DNA of 18,510 nucleotides from Deltaproteobacteria bacterium (GCA_030670715.1 DAOVBC010000008.1:1-18510); one strand, 5' to 3'. Shown: positions 8,154-15,805, counted from the stretch's first letter. Notes: a model not told the origin generated them from the sequence alone. Translations and numbers: made by a program.

Positions 8154-8809
8154 GTTTTTCCCCCTTTACATGATAAGATAGAACGGGCTTAATTCGTTGT
8201 CCAAACAGTGAACAGGCCCGGTTTACCTTTATTGCTTCCTATTGCAACGGTATCGATATGAAGGCCTTTCGTATGATCCTTTTGCACATAAAAGCATCGT
8301 CGCCGACACACAATAGGCCGCGGCACAAATTACGATGAGTGGGCAGAATTTCGCCCGTATTCGTGGCCGGGCCTATCCATAAACTTGTTTCAAGTTAGGG
8401 GCCTCGCCCCAATTGGAATACTGGAATACCTGTATCAAATCTGAGATTTTGAAATCAATTCTGAAATTCGGCCCTGTAGAGAAGCCGCAAGCCAAATCCA
8501 CTCCGGTAACCTTGCAGTCTGCGTTCCAGCTTTGGAGTGATCCGGCAAAAGCCAACAGCAACGGGTTTTTGGACAGATTACATTGTAGCATAACGTAGGA
8601 TAAACAACAATAGAATTTGAAATGATTGCAAACCGCTTGATAAACCAATCTATATGTGCGAATTTAAAGGTTATGGCGCACACGGCACCTGATTTCAATT
8701 GAATGCCGCCAGGCATGTCGGGAGCGGGCTCGAAAACGAGTCCATAAAATGTGCGTTCAATTCTGATGTATTGGACTAAAACAACTCTGTTTACAACCAG
8801 GATAGGCAC
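8154..8809. other. Divergent intergenic region without a supported gene
   Basis: This 656-base stretch separates the divergent starts of pilC (minus) and the DHH/nucleotidyltransferase gene (plus) and should hold both promoters. Short frames occur on both strands, but none has a convincing ribosome site or recognisable protein. Visible features are the hairpin cluster at 8313-8410, a tandem GGAATACT/GGAATACC at 8414-8429, and a small stem GGGCTCG-AAAA-CGAGTCC at 8726-8743. I found no clear sigma-70 promoter. Confidence 0.6.
8313..8410. repeat. Cluster of inverted repeats, possible structured RNA or mobile-element remnant
   Basis: Three or four potential hairpins lie in 98 bases. The outer arms ATAGGCCGCGGCAC (8313-8326) and GTGGCCGGGCCTAT (8363-8376) can form 13 pairs with one bulged base on each side. 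Inside is GGGC-N8-GCCC (8341-8356). Directly after come AACTTG-TTT-CAAGTT (8382-8396) and GGGGC-CTC-GCCCC (8398-8410). The pairing is seen directly. Function is unknown; it could be a small RNA, a leader structure or a REP/MITE-like remnant. Confidence 0.5.
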
Positions 8810-11500
8810 GTGACAACCGCAAAGGACATTCGTCAAACGGGTCTTACCGTTATCACAACCCATATCAATGCCGACTTCGATGCTGTAGCTTCCATGCTCG
8901 CTGCTCAGAAGCTCTATCCCGATGCTATTGTGGTGTTTCCGGGGTCGCAGGAGAAGAATCTGAGAAATTTTTTCGTAAACTCGATGGCTTACCTTTTCAA
9001 CATGGCTGAAATTAAAGACATCGATTTTTCGAATATCCGACGTCTGGTTCTGGTGGATACGCGCCAACCACACCGTATCGGCAAACTTGCCGACCTGCTC
9101 AATCAAAAAGACATTGACATCCACACCTATGATCATCACCCCGCCAAAGCCAACGATGTCAAGGGGAATTATGAAGTCGTTCGACTGACAGGGGCAACCG
9201 TAACGATTCTGACCGACATCATCAGGCGAAAAAGGATCAAAATTACCCCCGACGAGGCAACAATAATGTGCCTGGGCATATATGAGGACACAGGCTCGTT
9301 CACTTTTTCGTCCACCACAGAGGATGATTTTAAAGCCGCTGCCTTTTTGCTTTCCAAGGGGGCAAATTTGAATATCGTCTCGAACCTGATTTCCAGAGAG
9401 ATCAGCCCGGAACAGGTTGGCCTTTTGAATGACATGATTCAGGCATCCACCCGTTACAATATCACCGGAATTGAAGTGCTCGTCACCAGTGTAACAACGG
9501 ATAAATATGTACCCGATTTTGCTTTTCTGGTTCACAAGATGATAAAAATGGAAGAAAGGGATGCCGTTTTTGCTGTTGCCCGCATGGAAAACAAAATTTA
9601 CGTTGTCGCCCGCAGTAGAATCGGGGAAGTCGATGCCGGAACCATCCTTGAGGAACTCGGCGGCGGCGGACACTCCTATGCGGCTGCCGCCACGGTCAAA
9701 GGCAAAACGCTGGCCCAGGTGGAGCATGTGTTAGTGGATCTTCTCTATAAACACATTCGCTCCCGGCGACTGGCGAAAGACTTGATGTCATCGCCTCCGA
9801 TCACTGTTCCCGCAAGCATTTCCTGCAGGCAGGCCAGTGAACTTCTTACCCGTTACAATATCAATGCGCTGCTGGTGAAACATGCGACCGGGGACGCACA
9901 GGATAACGGCCGGCTTGCAGGTTTTATTACCCGTCAGGTCATTGAAAAAGCACTCTACCATCACCTGGATCATGTTCCCGTAAAAGAATATATGACGACT
10001 GAAATGGCGACAGTAGGTTCTGAATCGGATCTTGCGGAAATCCAGGAAAAAATAATTGAACACAAACAGCGAATTCTGCCGGTGGTCGATCAGGATGATG
10101 TTCTGGGTGTCATCACCCGGACCGATTTGTTGAATATTCTGGTGCGAAAACAGCATCCGCAAAACGCTGTTACACCGGACCCATCACGAGTACAGGTGAA
10201 TGCACGAACCCGGAACATCTTTAAATTCATGAAAGAACGTCTTTCACCACGAATCGTGCAGATGCTGAGTGCCATCGGCAAGGTGGCTGACGGCATCGGC
10301 TGCCCGGCTTTTGTGGTCGGTGGCTTCGTACGGGATTTATTTTTATACCGGACCAATGAAGACATCGATATTGTTATTGAGGGAGACGGTATCGCCTTTG
10401 CGCGGAAATTCGCAAAATTGGAGGGCGCGCGGATACATGCTTATGCCAAATTCGGCACCGCGGTTATCATTTTCCCCGACGGCTTTAAAATTGATGTGGC
10501 ATCGGCCAGAATGGAATATTACAAGTTTCCGGCCGCATTGCCGATTGTAGAAATGAGTTCAATTAAGCTGGATCTTTTCAGACGGGATTTTACCATCAAC
10601 ACGCTTGCCATCCGTTTAAATGCTCGAAAATTTGGAACACTGATCGACTTTTTCTCGGCGCAGAGGGACATCAAGGAAAAAAGTATTCGCGTTTTGCATA
10701 ACTTAAGTTTCGTAGAAGATCCCTCAAGGGTATTCCGGGCCATCCGGTTCGAACAGCGTTTCGGTTTTTCGATCGGCAAATTGACGTCGGGATTGATTGT
10801 AAATGCCGTCAAAATGGATTTTTTTAAACGCTTGAGCGGTAAAAGGGTTTTTGCCGAACTGCGTCACATATTGGAAGAAGACAATCCCACACCCGCCATG
10901 ATCCGGCTGCACGAATACAATCTGTTAAAGGTGGTGCACCCTTCGATTGCTCTGGATAAAGAACTGATATCATTATTTAATTCTGTGAAAAAGGTGTTAT
11001 CCTGGTATGATTTGCTTTTTCTGGAAGAATCTTATATGAAGTGGGCCGTTTATTTCCTGGCGCTCACCCGTCACTGTGACCGGGAAACGGCCGAAGGGAT
11101 CTGCAGCCGATTTGAACTGACACCCCGGCACCAAAAAATATTCTGCAACGAGCGTTTCGCTGCCGACAGGTGCCTTACCGGGCTGGAACGGAACCCGGCG
11201 GTGAAAAACAGTAAGCTTTACAATGAACTTACCGGCTATAAAACCGAATTGGTCCTGTACATGATGGCGGCCACAGACCAGGAACGGGTGAAACGGTCTA
11301 TATCGCAATACATTACAGGTCTGAGATATGTTCACATTGCTTTAAAGGGCAAAGACCTGAAGAAAATGGGGCTGGCGCCCGGTCCCATCTATCGGGAGAT
11401 TTTGCAGGCCGTTTTGGAAGCGAAATTAAACGGCCGGCTGAAAACGAAAAATGATGAAATTCTTTTTGCACGGCGATTTGCAGGCCATGCTCAGGAGTAG
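8810..11500 (+). CDS. DHH/DHHA1 - CBS pair - tRNA nucleotidyltransferase/poly(A) polymerase fusion protein
   Basis: This 896-residue multidomain protein joins a DHH-family phosphoesterase to a class II tRNA nucleotidyltransferase (CCA- or A-adding enzyme, or poly(A) polymerase). The DHH domain shows HINADFDAVAS (18-28), VDTRQ (82-86), YDHHPA (107-112) and YEDTGSF (158-164). DHHA1 shows EELGGGGHSYAAAA (281-294). Two CBS motifs cover about 318-380 and 388-446. The nucleotidyltransferase head has FVVGGFVRD (501-509) with DID (518-520), then RRDFTINTLAIRLN and EDPSRVFRAIRFEQRFGF, the class II signatures. Metal-binding residues in both enzyme parts look intact. The start is GTG with AGGA seven bases upstream. 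It lies four bases before trpS, so the two are probably co-transcribed. This fused architecture is known from Aquificae and Deltaproteobacteria. Whether it adds A, CC or CCA cannot be read here. Confidence 0.92.
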   Translation: MTTAKDIRQTGLTVITTHINADFDAVASMLAAQKLYPDAIVVFPGSQEKNLRNFFVNSMAYLFNMAEIKDIDFSNIRRLVLVDTRQPHRIGKLADLLNQKDIDIHTYDHHPAKANDVKGNYEVVRLTGATVTILTDIIRRKRIKITPDEATIMCLGIYEDTGSFTFSSTTEDDFKAAAFLLSKGANLNIVSNLISREISPEQVGLLNDMIQASTRYNITGIEVLVTSVTTDKYVPDFAFLVHKMIKMEERDAVFAVARMENKIYVVARSRIGEVDAGTILEELGGGGHSYAAAATVKGKTLAQVEHVLVDLLYKHIRSRRLAKDLMSSPPITVPASISCRQASELLTRYNINALLVKHATGDAQDNGRLAGFITRQVIEKALYHHLDHVPVKEYMTTEMATVGSESDLAEIQEKIIEHKQRILPVVDQDDVLGVITRTDLLNILVRKQHPQNAVTPDPSRVQVNARTRNIFKFMKERLSPRIVQMLSAIGKVADGIGCPAFVVGGFVRDLFLYRTNEDIDIVIEGDGIAFARKFAKLEGARIHAYAKFGTAVIIFPDGFKIDVASARMEYYKFPAALPIVEMSSIKLDLFRRDFTINTLAIRLNARKFGTLIDFFSAQRDIKEKSIRVLHNLSFVEDPSRVFRAIRFEQRFGFSIGKLTSGLIVNAVKMDFFKRLSGKRVFAELRHILEEDNPTPAMIRLHEYNLLKVVHPSIALDKELISLFNSVKKVLSWYDLLFLEESYMKWAVYFLALTRHCDRETAEGICSRFELTPRHQKIFCNERFAADRCLTGLERNPAVKNSKLYNELTGYKTELVLYMMAATDQERVKRSISQYITGLRYVHIALKGKDLKKMGLAPGPIYREILQAVLEAKLNGRLKTKNDEILFARRFAGHAQE

Positions 11501-11503
11501 TAA

Positions 11504-12490
11504 ATGACGGAAAAAAAACGCATACTTAGCGGCATGCGTCCCACAGGCCCCCTTCACCTGGGAAACTTTCTGGGAGCACTTTCGAACTGGGTGGAAATGC
11601 AGGACAGTTACGATTGTTTCTTTTTTATCGCTGACTGGCATGCATTGACCAGCGACTATGAAAATACTGATTTTATATCAAAATTTATAAAAGAAATGAT
11701 GATCGACTGGCTGAGTGTCGGACTGACACCGAAAAAAAGTACGCTCTTTGTCCAGTCTCTGGTGAAAGAAACCGCCGAGTTATATCTGCTGCTATCCATG
11801 ATAACACCGGTTCCGTGGCTTGAGCGGAATCCGACATACAAGGACCAGATCGTCCAGCTGAACAACAAAGATCTATCGACATTTGGCTTTCTGGGCTATC
11901 CGGTGCTGCAGGCCGCCGATATTATCATGTATAAGGCCAACGGTGTCCCGGTCGGCGTTGATCAGGTGCCGCACGTTGAAATCACCCGGGAAATCGCGCG
12001 ACGATTCAACTACCTGTATGGTGATGTCTTCCCCGAACCTGAGGCCATTCTGACCGAAACACCCAAAATACTGGGCATCGATCGGCGCAAAATGAGTAAA
12101 AGTTACGATAATGCCATCTTTATGTCCGACAGTCCCGACGAAATATCAACCAAGGTGGCCCGGATGATCACTGATCCCCAGCGTGCCCGGCGCAGCGATC
12201 CGGGTAACCCGGATGTTTGCAACGTGTTTAGTTTTCATAAACTCTACACCGATCCGGATACGGTCGCTGAAATCGACAGCCAGTGCCGCACTGCTAAAAT
12301 CGGATGTGTTGAATGTAAAAAGATTATGGCCCGGAATCTGATCAAGGCGCTGGAACCGGTTCGTGAAAAACGGCAGTATTACGAAGCCCGGATGGATCTG
12401 GTGGAGGATATCATTCGTGAAGGCAGCAACGGCGCCCGCGCTGTGGCACAGAAAACCATGGAAGAAGTCAGAGCCGCGGTCAAAATCTAA
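11504..12490 (+). CDS. trpS: Tryptophan--tRNA ligase (TrpS)
   Basis: This class I synthetase charges tRNA-Trp with tryptophan. The 328-residue length is normal for bacterial TrpRS. The nucleotide-binding HIGH-type motif appears as GPLHLGN (15-21) after SGMRPTG, and the KMSKS loop is intact (RRKMSKSYDNAI, K196-S200). GYPVLQAADIIMYKA (131-145) and VGVDQVPHVEITREIARRFN (150-169) are typical TrpRS segments for substrate binding. Translation is likely coupled to the preceding gene: AGGAG overlaps the upstream stop region and sits six bases before the ATG, with only three bases between genes. The downstream scpA gene follows after about 90 bases that include a small repeat. The assignment is secure. 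Confidence 0.97.
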   Translation: MTEKKRILSGMRPTGPLHLGNFLGALSNWVEMQDSYDCFFFIADWHALTSDYENTDFISKFIKEMMIDWLSVGLTPKKSTLFVQSLVKETAELYLLLSMITPVPWLERNPTYKDQIVQLNNKDLSTFGFLGYPVLQAADIIMYKANGVPVGVDQVPHVEITREIARRFNYLYGDVFPEPEAILTETPKILGIDRRKMSKSYDNAIFMSDSPDEISTKVARMITDPQRARRSDPGNPDVCNVFSFHKLYTDPDTVAEIDSQCRTAKIGCVECKKIMARNLIKALEPVREKRQYYEARMDLVEDIIREGSNGARAVAQKTMEEVRAAVKI

Positions 12491-12504
12491 GTAACCGTTC
12501 ACGA

Positions 12505-12563
12505 GTTCAGAGGTTCAGAGGTTGAATCCAGCGCAAAGAATGCAGAACGTTGAACCTTTGAAC
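12505..12563. repeat. Small tandem and inverted repeat between trpS and scpA
   Basis: GTTCAGAG is repeated twice in tandem and then begins a third time (from 12505). The arm GTTCAGAGGTTCA (12505-12517) pairs with TGAACCTTTGAAC (12551-12563) with one mismatch across 33 bases. The scpA frame opens through this element from a TTG at 12522, which would add about 20 repeat-derived residues. This favours the later ATG at 12582. It resembles interspersed intergenic repeats that I recall from related genomes, but that link is from memory. Confidence 0.5.
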
Positions 12564-12581
12564 GCATACCAATCTAACGCT

Positions 12582-13295
12582 ATGGAAGAAAACTCATACC
12601 GGGTAAAAGTGACCGATATATTTGAAGGCCCCATGGACCTTCTGGTTCACCTAATTAAAAAAAATGAAGTGGATATCTATGATATTCCCATTGCCCTGGT
12701 TACCGAACAGTTTCTGGCTTATCTTGAATGGATGAAGTCCATGAATATTGATTTTGCCGGTGACTTTCTGGTAATGGCTTCCACCTTGACTCAGATAAAA
12801 TCCCGGATGCTCCTGCCCACTGCAGAGAACGAAATCGAAGAAGAAGATCCCCGCATGGAAATTGTCCGCCCCCTGACGGAATACCTTCAACTCAAATCTG
12901 CCGCTGAAGAGCTGGCCCGTCGGGACCTGCTGGGAGAGAATACTTTTATCAGACAGCCGGGGGATGCCCTGCAGTTGGTGGACCGGGAAGATGACCTGAT
13001 GAAAATCGGCCTGTTTGAGCTTATTGACGCTTTTCAGCAGATACTGAAAAATATATCCCCGGATGACCGGCTGGACCTGACAGCCGATCGTATTTCTGTC
13101 AACGATAGAATATCCGAGCTGGTGGATATTTTTGAAAGAAAAAAATCGGTGACATTTGATGAGTTGTTCTCAGACAGTCCCGACAAGAGTGAAGTCATCG
13201 TCACGTTTTTGGCAATACTGGAAATGGTTAAACTTTATCTGGTCCGGCTGGCACAGCACAGCCAGACCGGAGTGATCAGATTGTTTTACCAATAA
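12582..13295 (+). CDS. scpA: Segregation and condensation protein A (ScpA)
   Basis: ScpA is the kleisin subunit of the SMC-ScpAB condensin that organises and segregates the chromosome. From the ATG at 12582 the protein has 237 residues and opens with YRVKVTDIFEGPMDLLVHLI, the conserved N-terminal block that contacts the SMC neck. This is followed by KNEVDIYDIPIALVTEQFL and ASTLTQIKSRMLLP. The C-terminal winged-helix part includes FDELFSDSPDKSEVIVTFLA and LAILEMVKLYLVRLAQ. The frame also opens further upstream (TTG 12522, ATG 12540), but that part lies in a repeat and is unlike the family, so I chose 12582 although its ribosome site is weak. The stop overlaps the scpB start by one base (TAATG), indicating translational coupling. 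Identity is firm; the exact start is uncertain. Confidence 0.93.
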   Translation: MEENSYRVKVTDIFEGPMDLLVHLIKKNEVDIYDIPIALVTEQFLAYLEWMKSMNIDFAGDFLVMASTLTQIKSRMLLPTAENEIEEEDPRMEIVRPLTEYLQLKSAAEELARRDLLGENTFIRQPGDALQLVDREDDLMKIGLFELIDAFQQILKNISPDDRLDLTADRISVNDRISELVDIFERKKSVTFDELFSDSPDKSEVIVTFLAILEMVKLYLVRLAQHSQTGVIRLFYQ

Positions 13296-14041
13296 TGGAA
13301 GATATAATAAATATCATCGAAACCCTGCTATTTGTAGCGGAAGAGCCGCTGACGGTTGACCGTATCAAGAAACTGCTCAACCTTGACGGAACCGACGAAA
13401 TCCTCGCTGCCCTGCGGTCGTTGACCGATGTATACGAAGCCAGAAAGGGAGGGTTTTATCTGAGGGAGGTCGCCAGCGGCTACCAGCTGCGCACCCGGCC
13501 GGAGTATAACGAATGGGTCAAGAAGCTGCTGCAACCCAAGCCGCCCCGGCTCAGCAAGGCGGCACTGGAAACCCTGGCGATTGTGGCATACAAGCAGCCG
13601 GCTATACGCAGCGACATTGAACATATTCGCGGGGTCGATTGCGGGGGTATTCTACGGATGCTGCTTGAACGCGGCTTAATTCGGGTTCTGGGGCGCAAAG
13701 AAATACCCGGCCGGCCGCTGATTTACGGAACTACCAGGCGTTTTCTGGAAGTGTTTGATTTAAAAAATCTTAAAGACTTACCTACACCCAAGGAAATTGA
13801 AGAGCTGGGAGCTTCCGAAACCGAACGGGCCGATGAGATTGATGCGGCTGCGCCACCTGAAGCGGTTAATGTGCCGACATCTGAATCCCCGGTTTCGGCC
13901 GGAGACGCTCACGATCAATCGGATACGGCGGCCGGCCCGGATAAAGGCCAGATCGCGCTTGAAGCCCTTAAAGGGCCTGAATCTGCAGATTCTACAAATC
14001 CGGTGGAACCGGACCGGTCCGAGGATGCCGTGCCTGAATAA
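13295..14041 (+). CDS. scpB: Segregation and condensation protein B (ScpB) with acidic C-terminal tail
   Basis: ScpB is the winged-helix partner that dimerises and binds ScpA in the SMC condensin complex. The core spans about residues 1-165: IINIIETLLFVAEEPLTVDR, then GFYLREVASGYQLRTRPEY, RLSKAALETLAIVAYKQPA and HIRGVDCGGILRMLLERGLI, ending with GRPLIYGTTRRFLEVF. These are the strongest ScpB signatures. At 248 residues it is longer than the common size of about 170-200. The extra part (about 170-248) is low-complexity and rich in Glu, Asp, Ala, Pro and Ser, so probably disordered. The start ATG shares a base with the scpA stop, so stoichiometry is probably set by coupling. No obvious terminator follows within the next 150 bases. 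Confidence 0.94.
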   Translation: MEDIINIIETLLFVAEEPLTVDRIKKLLNLDGTDEILAALRSLTDVYEARKGGFYLREVASGYQLRTRPEYNEWVKKLLQPKPPRLSKAALETLAIVAYKQPAIRSDIEHIRGVDCGGILRMLLERGLIRVLGRKEIPGRPLIYGTTRRFLEVFDLKNLKDLPTPKEIEELGASETERADEIDAAAPPEAVNVPTSESPVSAGDAHDQSDTAAGPDKGQIALEALKGPESADSTNPVEPDRSEDAVPE

Positions 14042-14093
14042 GCCTGTCGGATATATACAAAACCAAAAAAGCCCAAATTAACTGAAAAAATTC

Positions 14094-14123
14094 TTGACTT
14101 CAAAGTCGATAAACCACTATGTT
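14094..14123 (+). promoter_or_regulatory. Putative sigma-70 promoter of the IHF/HU gene and tRNA-Val
   Basis: TTGACT (14094-14099) and TATGTT (14118-14123) are separated by 18 bases, a good match to -35 and -10 boxes. This would start transcription near 14130, about 65 bases before the IHF-like ATG, and run on through the tRNA to the terminator at 14554-14601. Confidence 0.5.
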
Positions 14124-14194
14124 TAGCCCGTTTTCCGAAACGAGTTACCGGAAATCTTACCGCTCCATGTATTTAACGTTATGAAGGAGTCTTC

Positions 14195-14470
14195 ATGAAC
14201 AGGTCAGACGTGATAAGCGTGCTGAAGGAAGAAGCCAACCTGAGCCGGAAGGATGCTGAAAAGGTTACAGACATCTTTTTTGATGCCATTGAAAACACAC
14301 TGGCAAAGGGGGAACGTGTTGAAATCAGAGGGTTCGGCAGTTTCACGGTAAACAACTACAAACCCTACACCGGCCGAAACCCGAAAACCGGTACCCGGAT
14401 TGACATCCCGTCCAAAAAACTACCGTTTTTCAAAGTCGGTAAAGAACTGAAAGAGCGAGTTGACTTTTAA
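14195..14470 (+). CDS. HU/IHF-family nucleoid DNA-binding protein (IHF-like)
   Basis: This is a small histone-like DNA-bending protein acting on the nucleoid as a dimer. The 91-residue protein has the complete family fold: N-terminal helices (RSDVISVLKEEANLSRKDAE), the core strand VEIRGFGSFTVNNY (about 44-57), the DNA-inserting arm with the proline of GRNPKTGT (61-68), and the C-terminal IPSKKLPFFKVGKELKERV. GFGSF and GKELKERV are closer to IHF than to HU, but single-gene IHF/HU proteins in this group cannot be split with certainty. A clear ribosome site (AAGGAG, six bases before ATG) and its own promoter support expression. A tRNA-Val gene follows seven bases after the stop, so the two are probably on one transcript. 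Confidence 0.94.
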   Translation: MNRSDVISVLKEEANLSRKDAEKVTDIFFDAIENTLAKGERVEIRGFGSFTVNNYKPYTGRNPKTGTRIDIPSKKLPFFKVGKELKERVDF

Positions 14471-14477
14471 TATATAA

Positions 14478-14552
14478 GGGCGGTTAACTCAGTGGGAGAG
14501 TGCTACCTTCACACGGTAGAAGTCACTGGTTCAAATCCAGTACCGCCTACCA
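14478..14552 (+). tRNA. tRNA-Val, anticodon CAC
   Basis: A full cloverleaf is visible. The acceptor GGGCGGT (14478-14484) pairs with ACCGCCT (14542-14548), including one G-U pair. The D-arm is ACTC/GAGT, the anticodon stem CTACC/GGTAG holds the loop TTCACAC, and the T-arm ACTGG/CCAGT holds TTCAAAT. The discriminator base is A and CCA is encoded (14550-14552). The anticodon CAC reads the valine codon GUG. Confidence 0.96.
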
Positions 14553-14553
14553 G

Positions 14554-14601
14554 AATAATAAAGGGCTTACAGCTAACAGAAGTTGTAAGCCCTTTATTAT
14601 T
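14554..14601. terminator. Long perfect hairpin terminator after tRNA-Val
   Basis: AATAATAAAGGGCTTAC (14554-14570) pairs perfectly with GTAAGCCCTTTATTATT (14585-14601). Pairing extends inward by four more pairs with one G-U, leaving a loop of about six bases. The stem is flanked by A and T tracts on both sides, so it can work in both directions. It lies two bases after the tRNA CCA end. Its 5' arm is nearly repeated at 18345-18363. Confidence 0.8.
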
Positions 14602-15058
14602 GGTAGAATATGTGGAAGAGTGCGTGTGAATTATTGACTGCATAGCGTTTATCGCGTTTGATATTTTCATTATTTTAGTATTTGTGACCATTTTGTGACC
14701 AGTAGGCCAAAATTTATTGTAATTTGACCCAATTTTTCCCTTAAAAATGGCCTTCTCTCGGCCTTAAATAACCATGACTTTACTCAGGTTTGGCAATTCC
14801 TGTGTAATCTGCCTGATGATATCGGTAATTGACATCATATCGGGATATCAAGTTAACAAAAAAAAACAGTTGCTATTATTATGAAATGTTGAAAAAAACT
14901 TCAATTCACTCCAGATAATGACCTCTGGTTATTATTCGGACTCTATATATGGCTGTATCCGCAATATTACTGTACTCCTCTATTTGTTCCGCTAACTTGA
15001 AATGTTAGGAAAATACGGGCGTATATAATCTTTTTAAAAGCGTTAAAAAGGAAAATCC
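14602..15058. other. AT-rich intergenic region after tRNA-Val, no supported gene
   Basis: This is the start of the AT-rich segment. On the minus strand a frame continues through about 14509-14750 and reads GHKMVTNTKIMK before running antisense through the tRNA; this may be noise or a worn integrase tail. A 24-codon minus-strand frame beginning MSITDIIRQITQELPNLSK (about 14770-14845) has no clear support. A short stem CCAGA/TCTGG lies near 14912-14929. Confidence 0.5.
15024..15029 (+). promoter_or_regulatory. Putative -10 box of the methyltransferase gene
   Basis: A perfect TATAAT lies 30 bases before the ATG at 15059. The nearest -35-like hexamer (TTGAAA at 14997-15002) is 21 bases away, which is too long for a standard promoter, so the -35 is weak or absent. 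Confidence 0.4.
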
Positions 15059-15805
15059 ATGACTGAAGTCGCCGAAAACGCTGCCAAGAACACTCATAAT
15101 GTAGTTGAAGCGTTGCTTTTCAATGGAAAATCCCAGCATCAAATAGAAAAAATGAAGGTGTTGGATTTACCATGTGGTGAGGGAGCTTTTACAAAACGAT
15201 TACTGCAAAAAAAAATAGAGGTGATTCCCAGTGATATTGCCAATATTATAAAAATTAATGAAGAAGTGGACAATTTTGTATTGTCTGATATGGACAAGCG
15301 ACTACCCTTTAATAAGGAATCATTTACTGAGATAGTTTGTATAGATGGCATCGAACATATAGAAAGACCCTTTGATTTTATACGAGAATGTACTAGGGTG
15401 CTATCCCCTTCTGGACGGGTCATTATATCGACACCCAACATATCAGCCGTTAGAAGCCGTTGGCGATATTTTCTTACTGGGCATCATAACAAATGTAAAA
15501 GTCCATTAAATGAAGATAATGTTACTCCGCTTCACCATAAAAATATGATTTCGTTTCCTGAAATTAGGTATATTCTACACACCAACGGTTTTGAGATAGA
15601 AAAAGTGCGGACAAATAGAATCAAGGCCATTAGTTATCTGTATATAATTTTTTACCCTTTTCTCAATTTAGCCACGAGAATGGTTTACTCGAAAGAAGAG
15701 AGTGACCGCGATCAAAAGACAAGGAATAATGAAATCAAGAGAGCAATGTTTAGCAGATTTGTGTATCTCGGTGAAACACTCATCATTTGTGCCAGAAAAA
15801 AATAG
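15059..15805 (+). CDS. Class I SAM-dependent methyltransferase
   Basis: This is a 248-residue methyltransferase of the broad Methyltransf_11/23 type. Motif I is VLDLPCGEGAF (34-44), with Pro where most relatives have Gly before the Cys. An acidic strand end follows at VIPSDI. Motif IV-like FTEIVCIDGIEHIERPFDFI and post-motif RVLSPSGRVIISTPN are typical of small-molecule or glycan methyltransferases. The C-terminal part has a hydrophobic helix (ISYLYIIFYPFLNLATRMVY, about 196-215) that may touch the membrane. AGGA lies six to seven bases before the ATG. It stands alone on the plus strand and converges with the next gene. The substrate cannot be read. Codon use and base composition are more AT-rich than in the genes to its left, consistent with acquired DNA. 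Confidence 0.85.
   Translation: MTEVAENAAKNTHNVVEALLFNGKSQHQIEKMKVLDLPCGEGAFTKRLLQKKIEVIPSDIANIIKINEEVDNFVLSDMDKRLPFNKESFTEIVCIDGIEHIERPFDFIRECTRVLSPSGRVIISTPNISAVRSRWRYFLTGHHNKCKSPLNEDNVTPLHHKNMISFPEIRYILHTNGFEIEKVRTNRIKAISYLYIIFYPFLNLATRMVYSKEESDRDQKTRNNEIKRAMFSRFVYLGETLIICARKK

Noticed and set aside
8435..9727. A 430-codon minus-strand frame opposite the DHH/nucleotidyltransferase gene
   Set aside because: It lies antisense to the intact DHH and DHHA1 domains, shows no recognisable motif and has no ribosome site; it is a shadow of a well-supported gene.
14509..14691. A 60-codon minus-strand frame ending GGTGFEPVTSTV
   Set aside because: The end is the antisense of the tRNA-Val gene, a well-known source of false protein predictions, and the middle is the terminator stem.
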